NCBI GenBank assembly: GCA_012932295.1
Contig: JAAONU010000001.1
Location: 44,427,134-44,491,133 of the forward strand
Length of the DNA: 64,000 nucleotides
Direction of reading: 5' to 3'
Source: Cyclina sinensis
Lineage: Eukaryota; Mollusca; Bivalvia; Venerida; Veneridae
Shown here: positions 36,245 to 51,200 of the stretch, in pieces
Numbering within the stretch: position 1 is the first letter of the stretch
Layout of the letters: the number at the start of each line of letters is the position of its first letter
Translations under genes and position numbers: made by a program
The notes under the pieces: generated by a model
What the model was told of the DNA's origin: nothing
Databases searched by the model: none
Seen by the model: only the letters and a program-made list of their open reading frames with translations

Positions 36245-39200
36245 TTAATAAAGCCCCATCTGTTTCTTCCAACTGTGTACAGCTGAAAAGATATAAAATA
36301 CAAGTAAAGTTATATCCATATACATGCATACATTCAGCATTTCTTTGAACAGTCGGAATTACTGTTTTATATAATTTTTTAAGCTTCTGATCTTATGGCA
36401 GAATTCATGTAACAATGGGGCAGTTTGGAGAATTCCTGAAAGTCAGAAGAATTTGCTTATTTCAAACAGATTATATTGCATTGTTAATCCTTAAAGAACC
36501 TGATTTCAAATGCCAATCTGACACATGTAACATGCCTCAAAAAAGAAACCTGACATTTAACAGAAAATAGCAAATTTCAAAGCAACAGACATAAAAGGAT
36601 TATTTATTGTGTACACATGTATCTATAAAAGTGAAATTACTTTTATAACTTTACAAAACAGATGATTAATCAATATTTGAGGCAACTTTCAATCAAAATT
36701 ATATATATATGTGATACATAAAACTGAAAATTTTCATTTTGTGTCATGCCAGAAATTCTGCTATAATTAAACTTTTCCAGAAAGATATATTTTTTTAAAG
36801 AATGCATTATTGTTTAAAATTCTTTTAAAGGTATAAAAGTAAACAAACCTGGGGGAGGCTGCCGAACTGAAAAACAAAGATTTAAAAGTTGATAAATGGT
36901 TCTGTTCATATATTTATCACCAATAAATTAGATCAGTAAAAATGGTTTATATCAAAATAATTGAACCACGTAAGCCATTAGGATTTAATCATATATACTT
37001 GCTATTCGACCCACAGCCTTCATATTACAGTTGACCATATTGATAAAAAGACCCTTTTTGTTTTTTTAGTACTAGGTCAAAGGTCAAGTTCACGTTGACT
37101 TAACTTATTCAGCAGAAACTGTTATCAATCACAGTGGCCCTGACCTTTTTTTAAGGCTCATCACCTCCATATAAGCAGCAATTGTATGAAGTATGAAAGG
37201 CATGGGTCAAATAGTATTCAAGTTAGTGACAGAAAAGGATATTCAAAGTACTTTTTCAAGTGGACCTTCTAAACTGCACTGGGTGATATGCATCCTTTTC
37301 AACATGATTCTGGGCATTTTTTGGATGTTTGTCAGAGGTGAAGGACAACATGATTTAAAACTACACTTTCAGTTCATTGTTACCGTGATACTCTTTCACC
37401 CATAAATTCAAAAATCAAAGAATGGCAGGCCTTGCTTTGTAAGACCCCTAGCACTTTTTTGGGTTGTGGGTGGGGATATATGGGTAACTAAGTCATAATC
37501 ATTGTGGTCATTTTGTTTTCTATTATCTACTTCCAGCCATGTTCTAATCATTCTCTATTGCTACATAAGGAATCATTTTCTGAAAACTCATATTTTGGCT
37601 AGCCTCATATAGTATTTGTCCCCTTGAATATTCCAGGTATGTCATTGCAGGGTGGGGACATGCATTTTTTTTTTTTTTTTACAAAAACCATATAGTTTAA
37701 TTTCGAATTCAAATTTCACCATTCAAGTTTGTGAATAAAAGGAATACACAAAACTGGAACTGCTTTCAGTTTTTAGCCAACCATATAAATACAGAAGTTA
37801 AATGTTTTCTTAAGCTGATGGAACACAGCCATAACTACTTCCTGTTTTAAGCTTGACACAAAAGCAAGTACATTTTCATTTATTTATGTCCCTTGAAAAC
37901 TTACACCTATTTTATTTGGTTATGGCCCTTGACCCACTAGACCTAATCATCTGTTAAAGAATATCCTCTCAGCTATTCAGGCCTACTTACTTGTGTGTAA
38001 TTCTGGTCTTCTAGGTTTAGCAGGTGTTATAGGAGATGGAGGTCTGCGTGTCTGTCTCTCAAAATATCGTGGTCTCCAGGCTCGCCTGAAAATACAATTT
38101 CAGATAGTTACCACTATGTATACATGTCTTATGTGTGAGAGTTTTAAGTCAGACAGTAAGTTTTTACTTTGCTTTAGTTCATATTTATTGAAAATATAAT
38201 AGTTCATATTATTTTTTTTCCATAAAATAATGTTTGTCAGGTGTGGTATGAAAGAACATTTTATTCTTTCTCAGTTCAGATAATGAAAATACCAGCATTA
38301 AAAAGAGCTTTATACTACTGATTGTTTTTAATCTATCTGAAATCAATATTCAAAAACAAAAACAGATATTTAAAGTTAGAAGTAATGCAACAGAATTATT
38401 TTCCAAAGAGGTGTTAAAATGGACATGAACCATATATCCAGTCTGCAAGGTGTGGTCGATAAGAAATGAAACAAATCACCTGAATAGATAAAAAAAAAAA
38501 AGTTGTTTTTACATTTATGTTTCCACACCAATAAACTTTATTTACAATGTTTATAATCTAGAAATGTCACAACTTCTGTAATCCAGAACAAGAACAGAAA
38601 AAGAATTTGACATGAGACAATAGGTTTTTTTTCTTCATTATATTACAGATAAAGATATACCCTCTTCCAAATGGGTTCTTGCATGGTTTCATGCAGATGT
38701 ATTTAACGCAGACGAATATTGTCACCACTGTTGTTATGGCAAGTAGAATCATGAGCACACAAAACCAACCTATGTTCCTCTCATCGTCCCAGAATTTCTT
38801 GTACCTTCAAAGTTAGAGTGGATATTCATTTTTTTGGCAGAACCTTTTTTTATAAATACATGCTTATGAAAAAAATGCAGGTCATAGGTGTCATGAAAAT
38901 GTCATTGTTAAATTCTATTTAAAGTAAGCATTTAGACAAAAACAGTTTAAAACTTTACTTGTAATTATCATGTTATCCAGTTTTGAGGAGCAGTGGTCTA
39001 GGGTTTAGAGCCCCATACTCTCTATCCAGAACTTGCTGGTTCAAATTTCACCTGGAGTGAGTCTCCAGTTCCATTCCACATTCCTCACTTTTGGCACAAG
39101 TACTGGTTTTAGTCCAGGAAGCAGTCATCAAGAGCGATTAATATAAGTTGCAAGAACTTGCTTCCCAATCAATGTAAAATAAATAAGTTTAAACTAAACT

Positions 39201-42200
39201 ATCAAGTTTGTTTAATGAATACATATTTGTTCTCTGCAGCTGAACATAAAAGACGGGTTTCCAGTTACACAAGTCTTTTTTACACAATTCATGTTGTTGT
39301 TTTTTTCATTTGAGAACATTCTAACAAATACAAGAAATCAAGCCAAGAAAAGTAATAAAAAACTTGAGCCAACTCTAAAGAAAGGTTTATCTTTCAGACA
39401 GAATTGTGTGTACATGCATATCTATTTTTAAAAAATGTGATTAACCTTTTTTTGTAAAGTAGGACCAAAAGACTGCAGTTATGTCAGTGTGTCAATAGGA
39501 TTGTTGTGCACATGAGCATATACTCTTAAAGACTTGAATATTCCCATACAAGTATACCTCATTTACTATATCATAGGTGGACATTATAAATTGGAGTCTT
39601 TTTAAACAGAAAAGCATACCAAAATTAAAACAATGAATTATCAATATTGGAGTTGAAAGGTTAAATATTGTCTAATTAAAAAATGATACCCAGCTATCCA
39701 GCAAACAACCAGTCATGCTTCCTACACTCTCAAAGTTTGACACTCCTACCTTAAGGTGCCCCTGATGGTCAGTTTTCCAGCAAAAACCAGTCATGCTTCA
39801 TACATTCTCAAAGTTTGACACTCCGACCTAAAGGTGTTCCTGATGGTCAGTTTTAGATGATTTCTTATTTTCTATATTCGTCATCTTTGTACGACGAGAA
39901 GTTTAAGCAATAATTACTTTGAATCTACCCTGACCTCTCTCCTACATAGTTTTAGGAAGTGGTTGTTACCTGTCTGTTACAACTACTGTTGTTGTCTCAA
40001 AGACAGTAATAAGTGCTGTTGATGTTCCCACTTTGCCACCAGTGTCAGTGGCATACACTGGTACTGTAAACGTAGGTGCCAGCACAATCACACGTGACCA
40101 TTGAGGACCGAGTCCTGATCAGTCCAGATGATCCATCAATCTGAAAAAAATCTCAATGGATAAGATTTATCAGTAACTTATGAATCCATTATTAGCAAAA
40201 GTTAACATAATCATATTTAAGTGGAGTTTGTTTTGAACACCCCACACACAGACAACATATTATGTTCTTCCTATTTATGAACTTGGACATATATTTAGAG
40301 CACTGTCTAAAGAACTTCATCTCAGCGTGTAACCTATTAAGTGGATACTAGTATACAGGCAAAAGTTATATGCTTTCTTTCTCATTCCTTCTATGAATAT
40401 ATTATAAATGTGATCGAAATAAATACAATGATCTGTCCCAGTAACAAAGATTTCCTCTTTTTAAATGAAAAACCAGGTGGTTTCCTAACTTGACCCACGT
40501 GGGTCTAGATAGAAAATTTAGATTTCACGCTAAATTTCGCAGTGAATGATTGGACGGTTGAAGTACCTGTCACATGATCTACAGAAAAAACTACCCAAGA
40601 TAAATGAAGATTGGTTGTTTTTGTCAGGTGACCTATTTGAAAATAACTCGGTGATTTCAGTTTACGTTTTACTTTTTGTTAAAGAACAGTTCAAATATTT
40701 ACGTTCAAGCCCGTATTTCACTACTTACATACTGGGAATTTAAAGTTCTTCACTATTGAATGTGATTTGAGCAAATAATATCAGTTTTAATTTTTTTGGG
40801 CACTCATTTGCCTGTGTATCCATTTAAAGAAAGACCCCATTTTTTTTTCCATAAGACCTCTGTGACCTTGACCCTGGAGGTATGAGAGCCTGGTTCTTGC
40901 ATGTGACACATCGTCTCATGGTGATTAACATATCTGCCAAGTTATCTAACAAGAGGGCCATGATGGCCCTAGATCGCTCACCTGAATACTTTGCCTTCGG
41001 GTCTAATGTTGAGCAAACATCAGAAGCTTTTTTAAGATTATCCCTATATAAATCTATATGAATTCCTTAAAGCGATCCCCAGGGTAGAGCCAAATTTCAT
41101 TCAAGGGGCTTAATTTACACAAACTTGGTAGAAGACCTCTAGCTGATGCTCCATTAAAAATATTTAAGTTACAGGCTTTGTGGTTTCAGATGAGTTTTTT
41201 TCAAGTTTTGTCTATATAAGCCTATGTATAATCAATTGACCCCTGGGGCATAATTTGAACAAACTTGATAGAGGTCCACTGACATCAGGGCCTTGTGGTT
41301 TCAGACAAGACGATTTTCCAAGTTTTCCCTATATAAACCTATGTAAAATCAACTGACCCCCGGGGCAGAGCCAAATTTGAACCCAGAGGGTATAATTGAA
41401 CAAACTTGGTAGAGGTCCACTAGACAATGCTACATAGCAAATCTTAAGCCTCAGGGCCTTGTGGTTTCAGAGAAGAAGATTTTCAAAGTTTTCCCTATAT
41501 AAGCCTATGTAAAATCAATTGACCCCTGGGGCAGAGCAAACTTTGACCCCAGGGATAAAATATGAAGAAACTTGATAGAGGTCCTAATAGACAATGCTAC
41601 ATACCAAATCTTAAGGCTCAGAGCTCTGTGGTTTCAGACAAGAAGATTTTTCAAGGTTTTCCATGTATAAGTATGTAAAATCAATTGACTACCTCACCCC
41701 CCGGGCAGAGCCAAATATGACCCTAGGGGTATAATTTGAAAAAAAACGGGGGGCATAGTAAAAATTCGTGTTAACCTAATTGAAATTAAAATTATGTTAG
41801 GTACTTTATGAGTAATTGTTATTGATAATATGATTGACAACTTTGTATTTCGGTATTTTTTTGCCAAAGTCATGAGGCAGAATAATTACTATTTATGAAT
41901 CACTACTTCTGTTGATTGTATAACAGAACTTGCTCCACAAAGTGCAGTGTGTAGTGTGGGTGACATGAAAGGATATCTCAATCTACCAAAAAAAAGCAAA
42001 AATCATTTGTCATAATTACATGTACTAAATTAATGTTCATAAAAGTGAAGGCAACTGCTTGTTTTCCAGTATTTCAAAGTTACCTTAAAATATATCCCCC
42101 CTTGACTGCTTGTATCAAGCGAGTATGAGAAAGTTCCATAGGATACAAGGTCACTGTCTGTCGCCACCACAGTTCCGAGATCTGTATTTGCCAAAGCGTA

Positions 42201-45200
42201 GGATGACACACTAAAGTCGTAACTAGTACTGCCGAAGACTGGTGAGTAGTTGTTGTCGTACTCTGTAAACGTGAAATATATGAAAAATGTTATGTACTTC
42301 AAAGCAATTCTGTCACAGATGACGGAAAAGATTTAGCTTTCTTCGACAAGCCTGAAATAACAAATGACGATAAGAAATAATATCTACTGTGTATTATTAA
42401 GTGCAGTCACAATGAACTGTTCAGTGTACAATTATTTATCTGCTCCTTTGAGTTTACATTTCTTTTTCTGCATTTCACATGGTAATATTTTTTGTAACTG
42501 ATGTTGTAAATATGTGAAATAGCTTTGCCAAGTATAAAACCAAGGCAATCCAGATAGAAAAAAAAGAGTTAAACCAAAAAAGAAAATAAATGCTAAATCA
42601 TGTTTCGACTTCTGATTTTATTACCAAGTTTCACTGGTATTAACTCTTATTATGATTACCAAAAGATTCTGTTAGGTGATATATTCCATGAACATCTTAC
42701 CTATTGAAATGACTACCGACGTTGTATTGGTGTTCCCGCCACTGTCTTCTGCTACCACAGAGCACGTGATTTCTGTCGGCAGACCTTCGTCTAACTTGTA
42801 CAGAGCTGCAACTGTAATACTGCACGAAGTTAACATTGTAAAGTATCTGAAATGGAGAAAAAGCAAAATTATCTGTAACAAATTTTGAAGACTACTGCAT
42901 ATTAATTAGAGAAGAAAGGTATGTACTGGTTTAAGAAAGCTTTTAAATGCAGACTTCAACAGATTTATAAAGAAAATAATGGATATCTGTATATAATTAT
43001 GGATATCTGTGTATAATTATGGGTATATGTGTATGATTAAAATAAAAGAAAATGAAAATAACAACATTGTCTGGAATTTGTTCATGCTTTAAGTTATGAA
43101 TGAGTCATTTATCAAATTTTAATCATGAATACAAATTAAAAATCTTTTTACATAAATTATACATTTCACAGTACTATTTTGCTGTTAAATTGTTTTTTCA
43201 CATTGAAAGACATACCTGTTTGGCATTATATCTACATAATTTGTGCATTATGAATGACATACAATAATAATGTCATGTAATGGTTCTTTGGGTATATATG
43301 TACTTCAGGAAGCTCAAAAAGATGCTATAACTCTTTAACAATTCCTTTAACAAATAGTTTCAGTACACTTTTATGTACACTTGAAGTATTTCCCAAACTT
43401 TCTTAAATACAATTTCATCTTTTCCCAAATTGTGTTAAAAATAATCTCTGATGCAGACTGACTGACTGACTAACGGACTGACTGATAATGGACAGACAGA
43501 CTGAATGATGGATGGACAGATGGGTGGGCAGACGGACGGGATGGATGGACAGACCAACCAACTGACCCACTGACTGACCGACCGGCTGACAGACTGACTG
43601 ACTGACCGGCCAGCTGACAGACCGACTGACTGTCTGACTAACTGACTGGACAGACTGAAAAGCAAACAAAAATAAAAGAAGCAAACGATATACCCTGAGT
43701 AAGTATCACAATCCATGGTGCATGTGTAGGTGTCCGTCGCATCCCCGTCAACCATTGTAAACACAATATCGGACAGAGTTGTGCCAACAGCCTACAACAA
43801 ACAATATTTATATATTTGTATATACTATGCGCTAAAGTGTCGTGTACTCAATTCATGCAGTTTAAACAGTGTCTGGCCCTTTTTACCAATTTATACCTGT
43901 ACTGACAGAAAACTTTGATAAATAAACAACACATTAAATTAGGACTGGATTAAAGCTCTGTGTTTGATAAAATGTTGCATTTTAAACAGACAGACTAAAA
44001 AGCTGCAACTAATAAATATAAATTTCATTTTGGCATAAAAACACATAAATTATAATTAGAAAGACATCCATACATACAGCTTTTATTAAAACTTGCACCA
44101 GACTGTTGTCATAAAAATAACGTTGAATTGTCAATTGAAACAAATATTCACTTTAATCTGTCATTTCCTAAAACACATAAAAAATAGCTTGAGAGAAGAA
44201 TGAAAATGAACTAACCGTCCATTCCAATATTTCTCCACGATAGACAGTAGAGCTAAAGCTGAATGGTTCATTGGCATCCTGTATAGTGACCGTTAAAGTG
44301 GCTGTGGCACTGCTTATACCGTCGGAAACAATTACAATAAATGGAAGCACCGACGGAGAGATTTCTTCGTAACTGATTTCTTGCACAGTTTTAACCTCAC
44401 CAGCTGTAAGAAATGTTTGTTGCATAATAAATACATCTAATTGCAATGTACAATACTGGGTTACATTTGGATGAGCACACAGATGGAATAGTTATATTGG
44501 ATGAATCCCAGTGTGTCCAATATGTATATTTTTCAGTTTTGTACAAGTCCAAATACATCTTCAAATATATTTTACAATACAATGTGAGATAATATTTTCA
44601 TTCCTTGTAATCATGATTTATCAGTATCTATGAAAAAATATTTTACATTGAGCCTGCATTTTAAAAGGCATGATAAAATAAATATATATTGCAATTTCTA
44701 AGAATCCAGTCTGGCAGCTCTCATCTAAACATGTAAATTTCATGAAAAATATTGCAAAACAGGTACAAATGTATTGAGCCACCCTATACAGGAAGTATCA
44801 AAATTTTGGATCCAGTAATGGTATACACTGGATTGTCATGTGGTTCATATCATGATTTGATGTAAAAAAAACAGATGTAGAATAATAATTTTTGAATTTA
44901 TAAATACCAGTATGATGAAGAATATGGAATATATCAATATATAATAACTTGGTCATTGTTAAAGGCATGGGTGTTCATAAATATGTGGTTGCGAGACTTC
45001 TTGTACACCCAAACGTTAGCTAGTAGATAAAATTTTCAAATCAGAAAATGACTGCTATGATCAAAATATTTTCAAGAGACTGTTACACAATTTTGATGCT
45101 CAATCATGATATTTTCATATAACCAGTGTTCATCTGAAAATTTTGAAAACTGACATTTACTGTGCAAAACACATGGTGATATAAATATTTTCTATTACAC

Positions 45201-48200
45201 GCTTACTTGTAGAATTCAGAGTAAAATAAGATGTTCCTCCGTCCGCCTGTGACCACTGAAAGGTCAGTGCATCCCCCTCTGGATCAGTGGCCGTAATTGT
45301 AAACAGGAGTTGGTCTGTAGGTGTACCATCATTTACTATCACACTATTATTCAAGTTTGTGAATTGCGGTGGATTATTTCGATCTGTCTCGCAGAAAAAA
45401 ACATAATCTTATATTTTTTCTCACACTGATTCCAATTATTTTCATATATAATTTGGCAAGAAAGGTCAAGTAATTTTTTCAGTTTACGTGTAAGAAGAAC
45501 TTATTGTAAATTTATGAACTCGATTTTGAAAATTACACATTATTACACCTTGCAAACTGATAGCGAGGAAATAAAAGCAAATACATACACAAATAAATGC
45601 ACTCAAATGGACATTTTGCACCACATTTTTCTGATCCATATTTGTGTCAATTGCTCACATATGTTTAGACGGCCTCTGACTGGGTGAAATCACAAGATGC
45701 AGCAACAGAGCCTGTCTTAATTGGCCAATTTGACTGACAGGTCTAGTGCCGTTTTGCCTTGATGTCACAGAATATTTATTAAATGCCACGCTTTAGTTTT
45801 GAAATGTGTAACATTTCATAGCAAAGATGTATAAATTCTTAACTCAGACACATGATTTTCTTTGATTTTCCAAAATAAAGTTCTGCCAAGTTTCTACCAG
45901 TTTCCCTGGAATATAAATGTCGGTATTGTTCAAGGGTACGAAAAAAATTACCTATCATAATGACAGACAAGGTCCTTGATGTGCCATTATTTCTCTGGTC
46001 AGCTACATTCACAAATAAATCAAACCCAGCTACTGTCTGGTCTATGTCATCTGATATAAGAACATGCCCAGCTAAAAGCAAACAAAACTATCAACAGAAC
46101 TTTTTGCACCCTCACTGAAAATCAACATCAGACTTTATTATGACCAGATCGAGTTTAGCTTGTATAACGTGTACAATTTACCATTATATGTACAGCTGCA
46201 TGGCTTTTTGGTCAATAAATATTCAAATGAAAATGTTTCTTGACAAAAATTAATGATTGGCAAGACCATGTGATTTGAAATTGCTTAGTAAGGATAGAAG
46301 AGATGCTTTTAATGTGCAAGTAAATAGTGATGAAACAAGTACACCTTCAATTCCTTAAAATGGAATAATACCATGAAGACAATTATTAATTTCAGTACCA
46401 ACACACACACAAAATCAAAATGTGAAGTGATTTATTCTACTGCAAACTAATTTGACAAAACTAAAAATCTACAATACCCAATAGCAAAGGAAAAGAATCT
46501 AGAAATAATGAAACATGAATGACTACAATAAAGGTGTGAAAATTTTACAGAATCATTATTGCAAATAACTCAGGTATGATTTATATGAACAACTTACAGT
46601 CTAATATTTCAACGAAACAGTTGGACAACTGTGCAGCAGGATCACATTCAGCCCAGACATTTACTGTATCTCCATCATCGTCAGTGAACTCCACCGTAAA
46701 TATAACATCGGCAATATTTGAATAAACACTGACCTCGACTGAATCTGTAAACAAAACAAATCAGAAAATTTATCTCTGTCTGTCTGTCTGTCTGTCATGA
46801 TTGCGCATCGAAATCATAAGAGTTATTAGTAAAGTAAGAATTATTAAAAGAAGCATTTAAAAAGAGGAAGATAAGAGGTCTGGGGACAACAGAAAACCAG
46901 ATAGAGCCGTGTGCATTCCTCAATATGGCTGCACTGAACTGCTTAAGGGATGGGCAATAATGGATGGTAATTGGTTCTAATGGTGAAATGAAATAAATAA
47001 AGAAAACTTAAGTAAAAATAGTACCAAGTGGCAGTTAGTAACATACCACACAAGGAACGGCCTAGATGTGGTGTTCAGATAGAGGGGTCAGTTGACCTTC
47101 ACTGGCCACCATAAATCTTATTGAGGAGGGATAACCAAATTTCAGTTTGCCTCAGATCAATTTGTCGGAAGTTCAAAGAAAGGAGTATATCTCTAACACC
47201 TGATATCTGACCATAATCAGACATGATCCAGCAGGAACCCTTATTTTTGATTTGCTCTCTGGGTTGACCTGCCACTGCAAGCATTTAACATCAAAACCAA
47301 GATATTTAGATGATCTGACAGATCCTAGTTTGACTTGATAGGGGAAATGTTGGATGGAGATAGAATGTGTCCTTATCCATCTGTTAATATTAAACAGCAG
47401 CTCTTAACTCAGAAATTTGCAGAGAGATTTCATGTCGCAATGAGTATTTACCGAATTTATACAATGATTATGTATATTGAAGAAAATTCTTGTCATAAAA
47501 GTATATTTCATGATGAACATAATGCCTGCCCATAGGACTTTTTGTTAAGTGTGTAAACCCCCTTGAATTATGAGTTAATTAAGCACCAACTCTGATCAGA
47601 TAAAGCCTAAAGTCTGCTAATGAGAATTATGTAAATTACTGACTATCTGCAAGAATGGACAAGATTTTTTTTTAACAAAATTAGTGCAACTGTGTATTTT
47701 CGAAATAAGCAAATGAAATGTTACATGTTAATAAAAGAAAGAAAAATTGGCAGAAAACTGTAAATTAATTTATCTTCATGTGCATTTATAGGCTGATCCA
47801 TAACCAAATAAGAAATTTAAGCATTTAACATCAAAACCAAGATATTTAGATGATCTGACAGATCCTAGTTTGACTTGATAGGGGAAATGTTGGATGGAGA
47901 TAGAATGTGTCCTTATCCATCTGTTAATATTAAACAGCAGCTCTTAACTCAGAAATTTGCAGAGAGATTTCATGTCGCAATGAGTATTTACCGAATTTAT
48001 ACAATGATTATGTATATTGAAGAAAATTCTTGTCATAAAAGTATATTTCATGATGAACATAATGCCTGCCCATAGGACTTTTTGTTAAGTGTGTAAACCC
48101 CCTTGAATTATGAGTTAATTAAGCACCAACTCTGATCAGATAAAGACTAAAGTCTGCTAATGAGAATTATGTAAATTACTGACTATCTGCAAGAATGGAC

Positions 48201-51200
48201 AAGATTTTTTTTTAACAAAATTAGTGCAACTGTGTATTTTCGAAATAAGCAAATGAAATGTTACATGTTAATAAAAGAAAGAAAAATTGGCAGAAAACTG
48301 TAAATTAATTTATCTTCATGTGCATTTATAGGCTGATCCATAACCAAATAAGAAATTTGCCGAATAAAATGGGAAAAAAACATTGTTGCTCAGTACCTGG
48401 TAAATTGGTGATGTATGGTGGAGTGTTTTGAACCATATTTACAGTTATTACATCTGTCACACATTCCACGGTGTCGCAGCACGTGACTGTGACGTCAATA
48501 GCGCGGTCCGTGTTGTAATCGAAGCGTCCCTGCGAAGCATCTGTTTGAGACCGAGCCATTACTGCATATTCTATCAGAAAATAAACAACATTGATAGCAT
48601 GGTTAATGGATTTGCTTTCTATTTTCTTGATAGGACGGTAATTGATGTTTTGTTTTTTCTTTGCAATCTGGCTCTGATTCTTTTTAATCATCTGTATTGC
48701 TTAAAGGTCTGTTCATTTACTGACATGCTATTCTATAGACCTTGGCAACCATTACTTTACTACTTTCTTCTGGATTTCAATATTAATGGATCTTTTAAAA
48801 CTTAAATGTATAATAATATTGTCACTATAAACTTACAAATTAGTGGAGACCAAAATCAAACATCATGGCCACATATCATCTATAACAGATTGTGCAACTG
48901 AAGGAATTATTTGAATCTCAAAGTATGATCCTGATCTTAAGTAGTTTAATTTTTCAGGACGTTCAGGCACTCATTTCAGCAGGATGTTTTTCTTGAGCCT
49001 TATAACACCAAAAACATAAATATTATGGTGTGACAGCTAACAGTTCTTTCAACTTTATCATAATTAATCCATAACCTTTCAATAACTACCAATACAAGAG
49101 GATATAGTCTGTTAGATATATATATTAATTAATATCCTGAAGCAGAAAGGATATCCAGACTAGATCTTACCATCTGTGACATCGCTTTTTTTCACGAAGA
49201 AGAAGGCTGGGTTGTTCCCAGAGTCCTCTGAGATGTCCGTGGTCACAGATCCTGAAGAGTCACTACAGGTAAAGGCAGCCACCGAGGTTTCTATTGGAAC
49301 ATCCTCTGACACATCGACAGTTTGTGGCAGACCAGTTAACTGTGGTGGCTGTTAATATAAGATACAGGTTACAAGGTACACAAATTTGCAGAGTACAGTT
49401 TTTAAGGACAAATCGCACGTTCTTTATTTAGCACAAATACAACTTGGGCGGTATTAGAGCTGTGTAATGTAAGTTCAGAAATGGTGATCAAAACACAGCT
49501 TCAAATGTTCTCTGACATATCAATCAGTGATGTTCTGAATGCAGTCTGAAAAGCATTGTATATCAAGTACAGTGGAACTTCCGAAAACCGGACCTTCTAA
49601 AAACCGGAAACTTCTGAAAACTGAACGATTTTCTCATTCCCGAAATTTCTCCTTCTGTTTTCTATGTAAATCATACTTCTGAAATCCGGAACTTCCGAAT
49701 TCTGAATTCCGGACGATTTTTTCGTAAAATTTAGTTTAAATCAATGCAATTTTACTTCCAAATACCAGAAAAATAAAAAAGTGCAAAAGACACACAGACC
49801 TAAGATCGCAAACCCTGCGGCAAAAACTTCACGTATCTATCTATTGTTTACCAATTAGCGGTGATCGTTTATTTTGACATGCGTTAGAATAACAAGTTGT
49901 CAATTTGAAATTGACATGCAGCCGAATATATCGATAATTAGACAGCGGTAAATAATCAGAGCGATGATTAGTGGATTAATAACAGGTGTTTGCTACAACC
50001 AACTTTATGGATTAAATAGTAATTGGGGTGTCCTAAAAGCGTTATTAGTTAGCCAACTTTGGCCAATATGTTGGTTATTCTAATTGGCGTTTTTTTTTTC
50101 AAACTGATTTAAACGTATGCAAAATGTAGCTTTGTTCTGAGATATAGAAACGTGTTTGCACATAATTTAGTATACAAGTATATGTATTTGAAAACAGGTG
50201 ACATTTTTTCTAATAAAATATACATGTGTTGAATGTTTTCATTAATTTTAATTTTGCATTATGTTTCCCATGTTACAAACGCTGTTACGCTAAAAAGATA
50301 CTGACTGCATTCACTATCATAAAGAACCACTGGTGTTTGGCACCTGTACTTGTCCAGATCATTCATACTTCTGAATTCCGGAAACTTCCACAATCCGAAC
50401 ATTTTTTCCGGTCCCATGGGTGTTCGGTTTTCGGAAGTTCCACTGTATACCCATTTGTTTAACTTAATGCACAAACAGAAGCAAATATAACAAGAAATTC
50501 AGTAGGACCAATGGAATCTCCCCATAGTAGCAATATTTCAAAATGGGTGTATTCCTTTTAATATATTTTCTAAGTATAGATTGGAGTAGCTAAAGCTATC
50601 ACTGAATGTATTCAAAACCGCACAGTACCACCTTGTCAGAGGCAAAAGAGGAAAATATAAAAAAAAGAACTAATAAGCAAGGTAGAGTTATAGGTCTTGT
50701 GAACCAAACATCCTCACAAAATTTTCTACCAAACTTTTCTGTTAAAATGGCTAAGCTCGACACATCATTATCATGTAGGCATCACATGTGCCAACTTATT
50801 TCAAAATCAATTGATAAAGTTACAGACTGGACACAAAATATGGACGACCTCTAAGACTGACCTGAATCTTTGAGTTATGCAGCTGGGACTTGTATTAATA
50901 ATTTAAAATTTTTGCTATATAACTATATATAAGCAACAGGGTGGGGCCAATATTGACCCCGGGGTCATGATTTAAAATAACATGGTAGAAATCCACTAGA
51001 AAAATGCTACATACCAAATATCAAAACTCTTAAGCTTTATGGTTTAAACAGCTACATTAAAGGTTTTGCACAACACCGCCCATGACGTTGCCCGCTGAAT
51101 CAGCCCCCATTATAGCTCGACTTTTTTCTTTGAAAACAGGCGAGCTAAAAATCGGGGAAGCTAATCAGCATTGATTTTGAACACTGCACTCCCCTCTATG

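Noticed and set aside
43415..43764. Overlapping minus-strand frames rich in SVSQ/VCPSV
   Set aside because: Produced by the tetranucleotide tract; only 43694-43791 is a supported exon.
47335..48075. Two identical 66-codon frames
   Set aside because: They are the same chance frame copied by the 540-bp duplication; no protein similarity.
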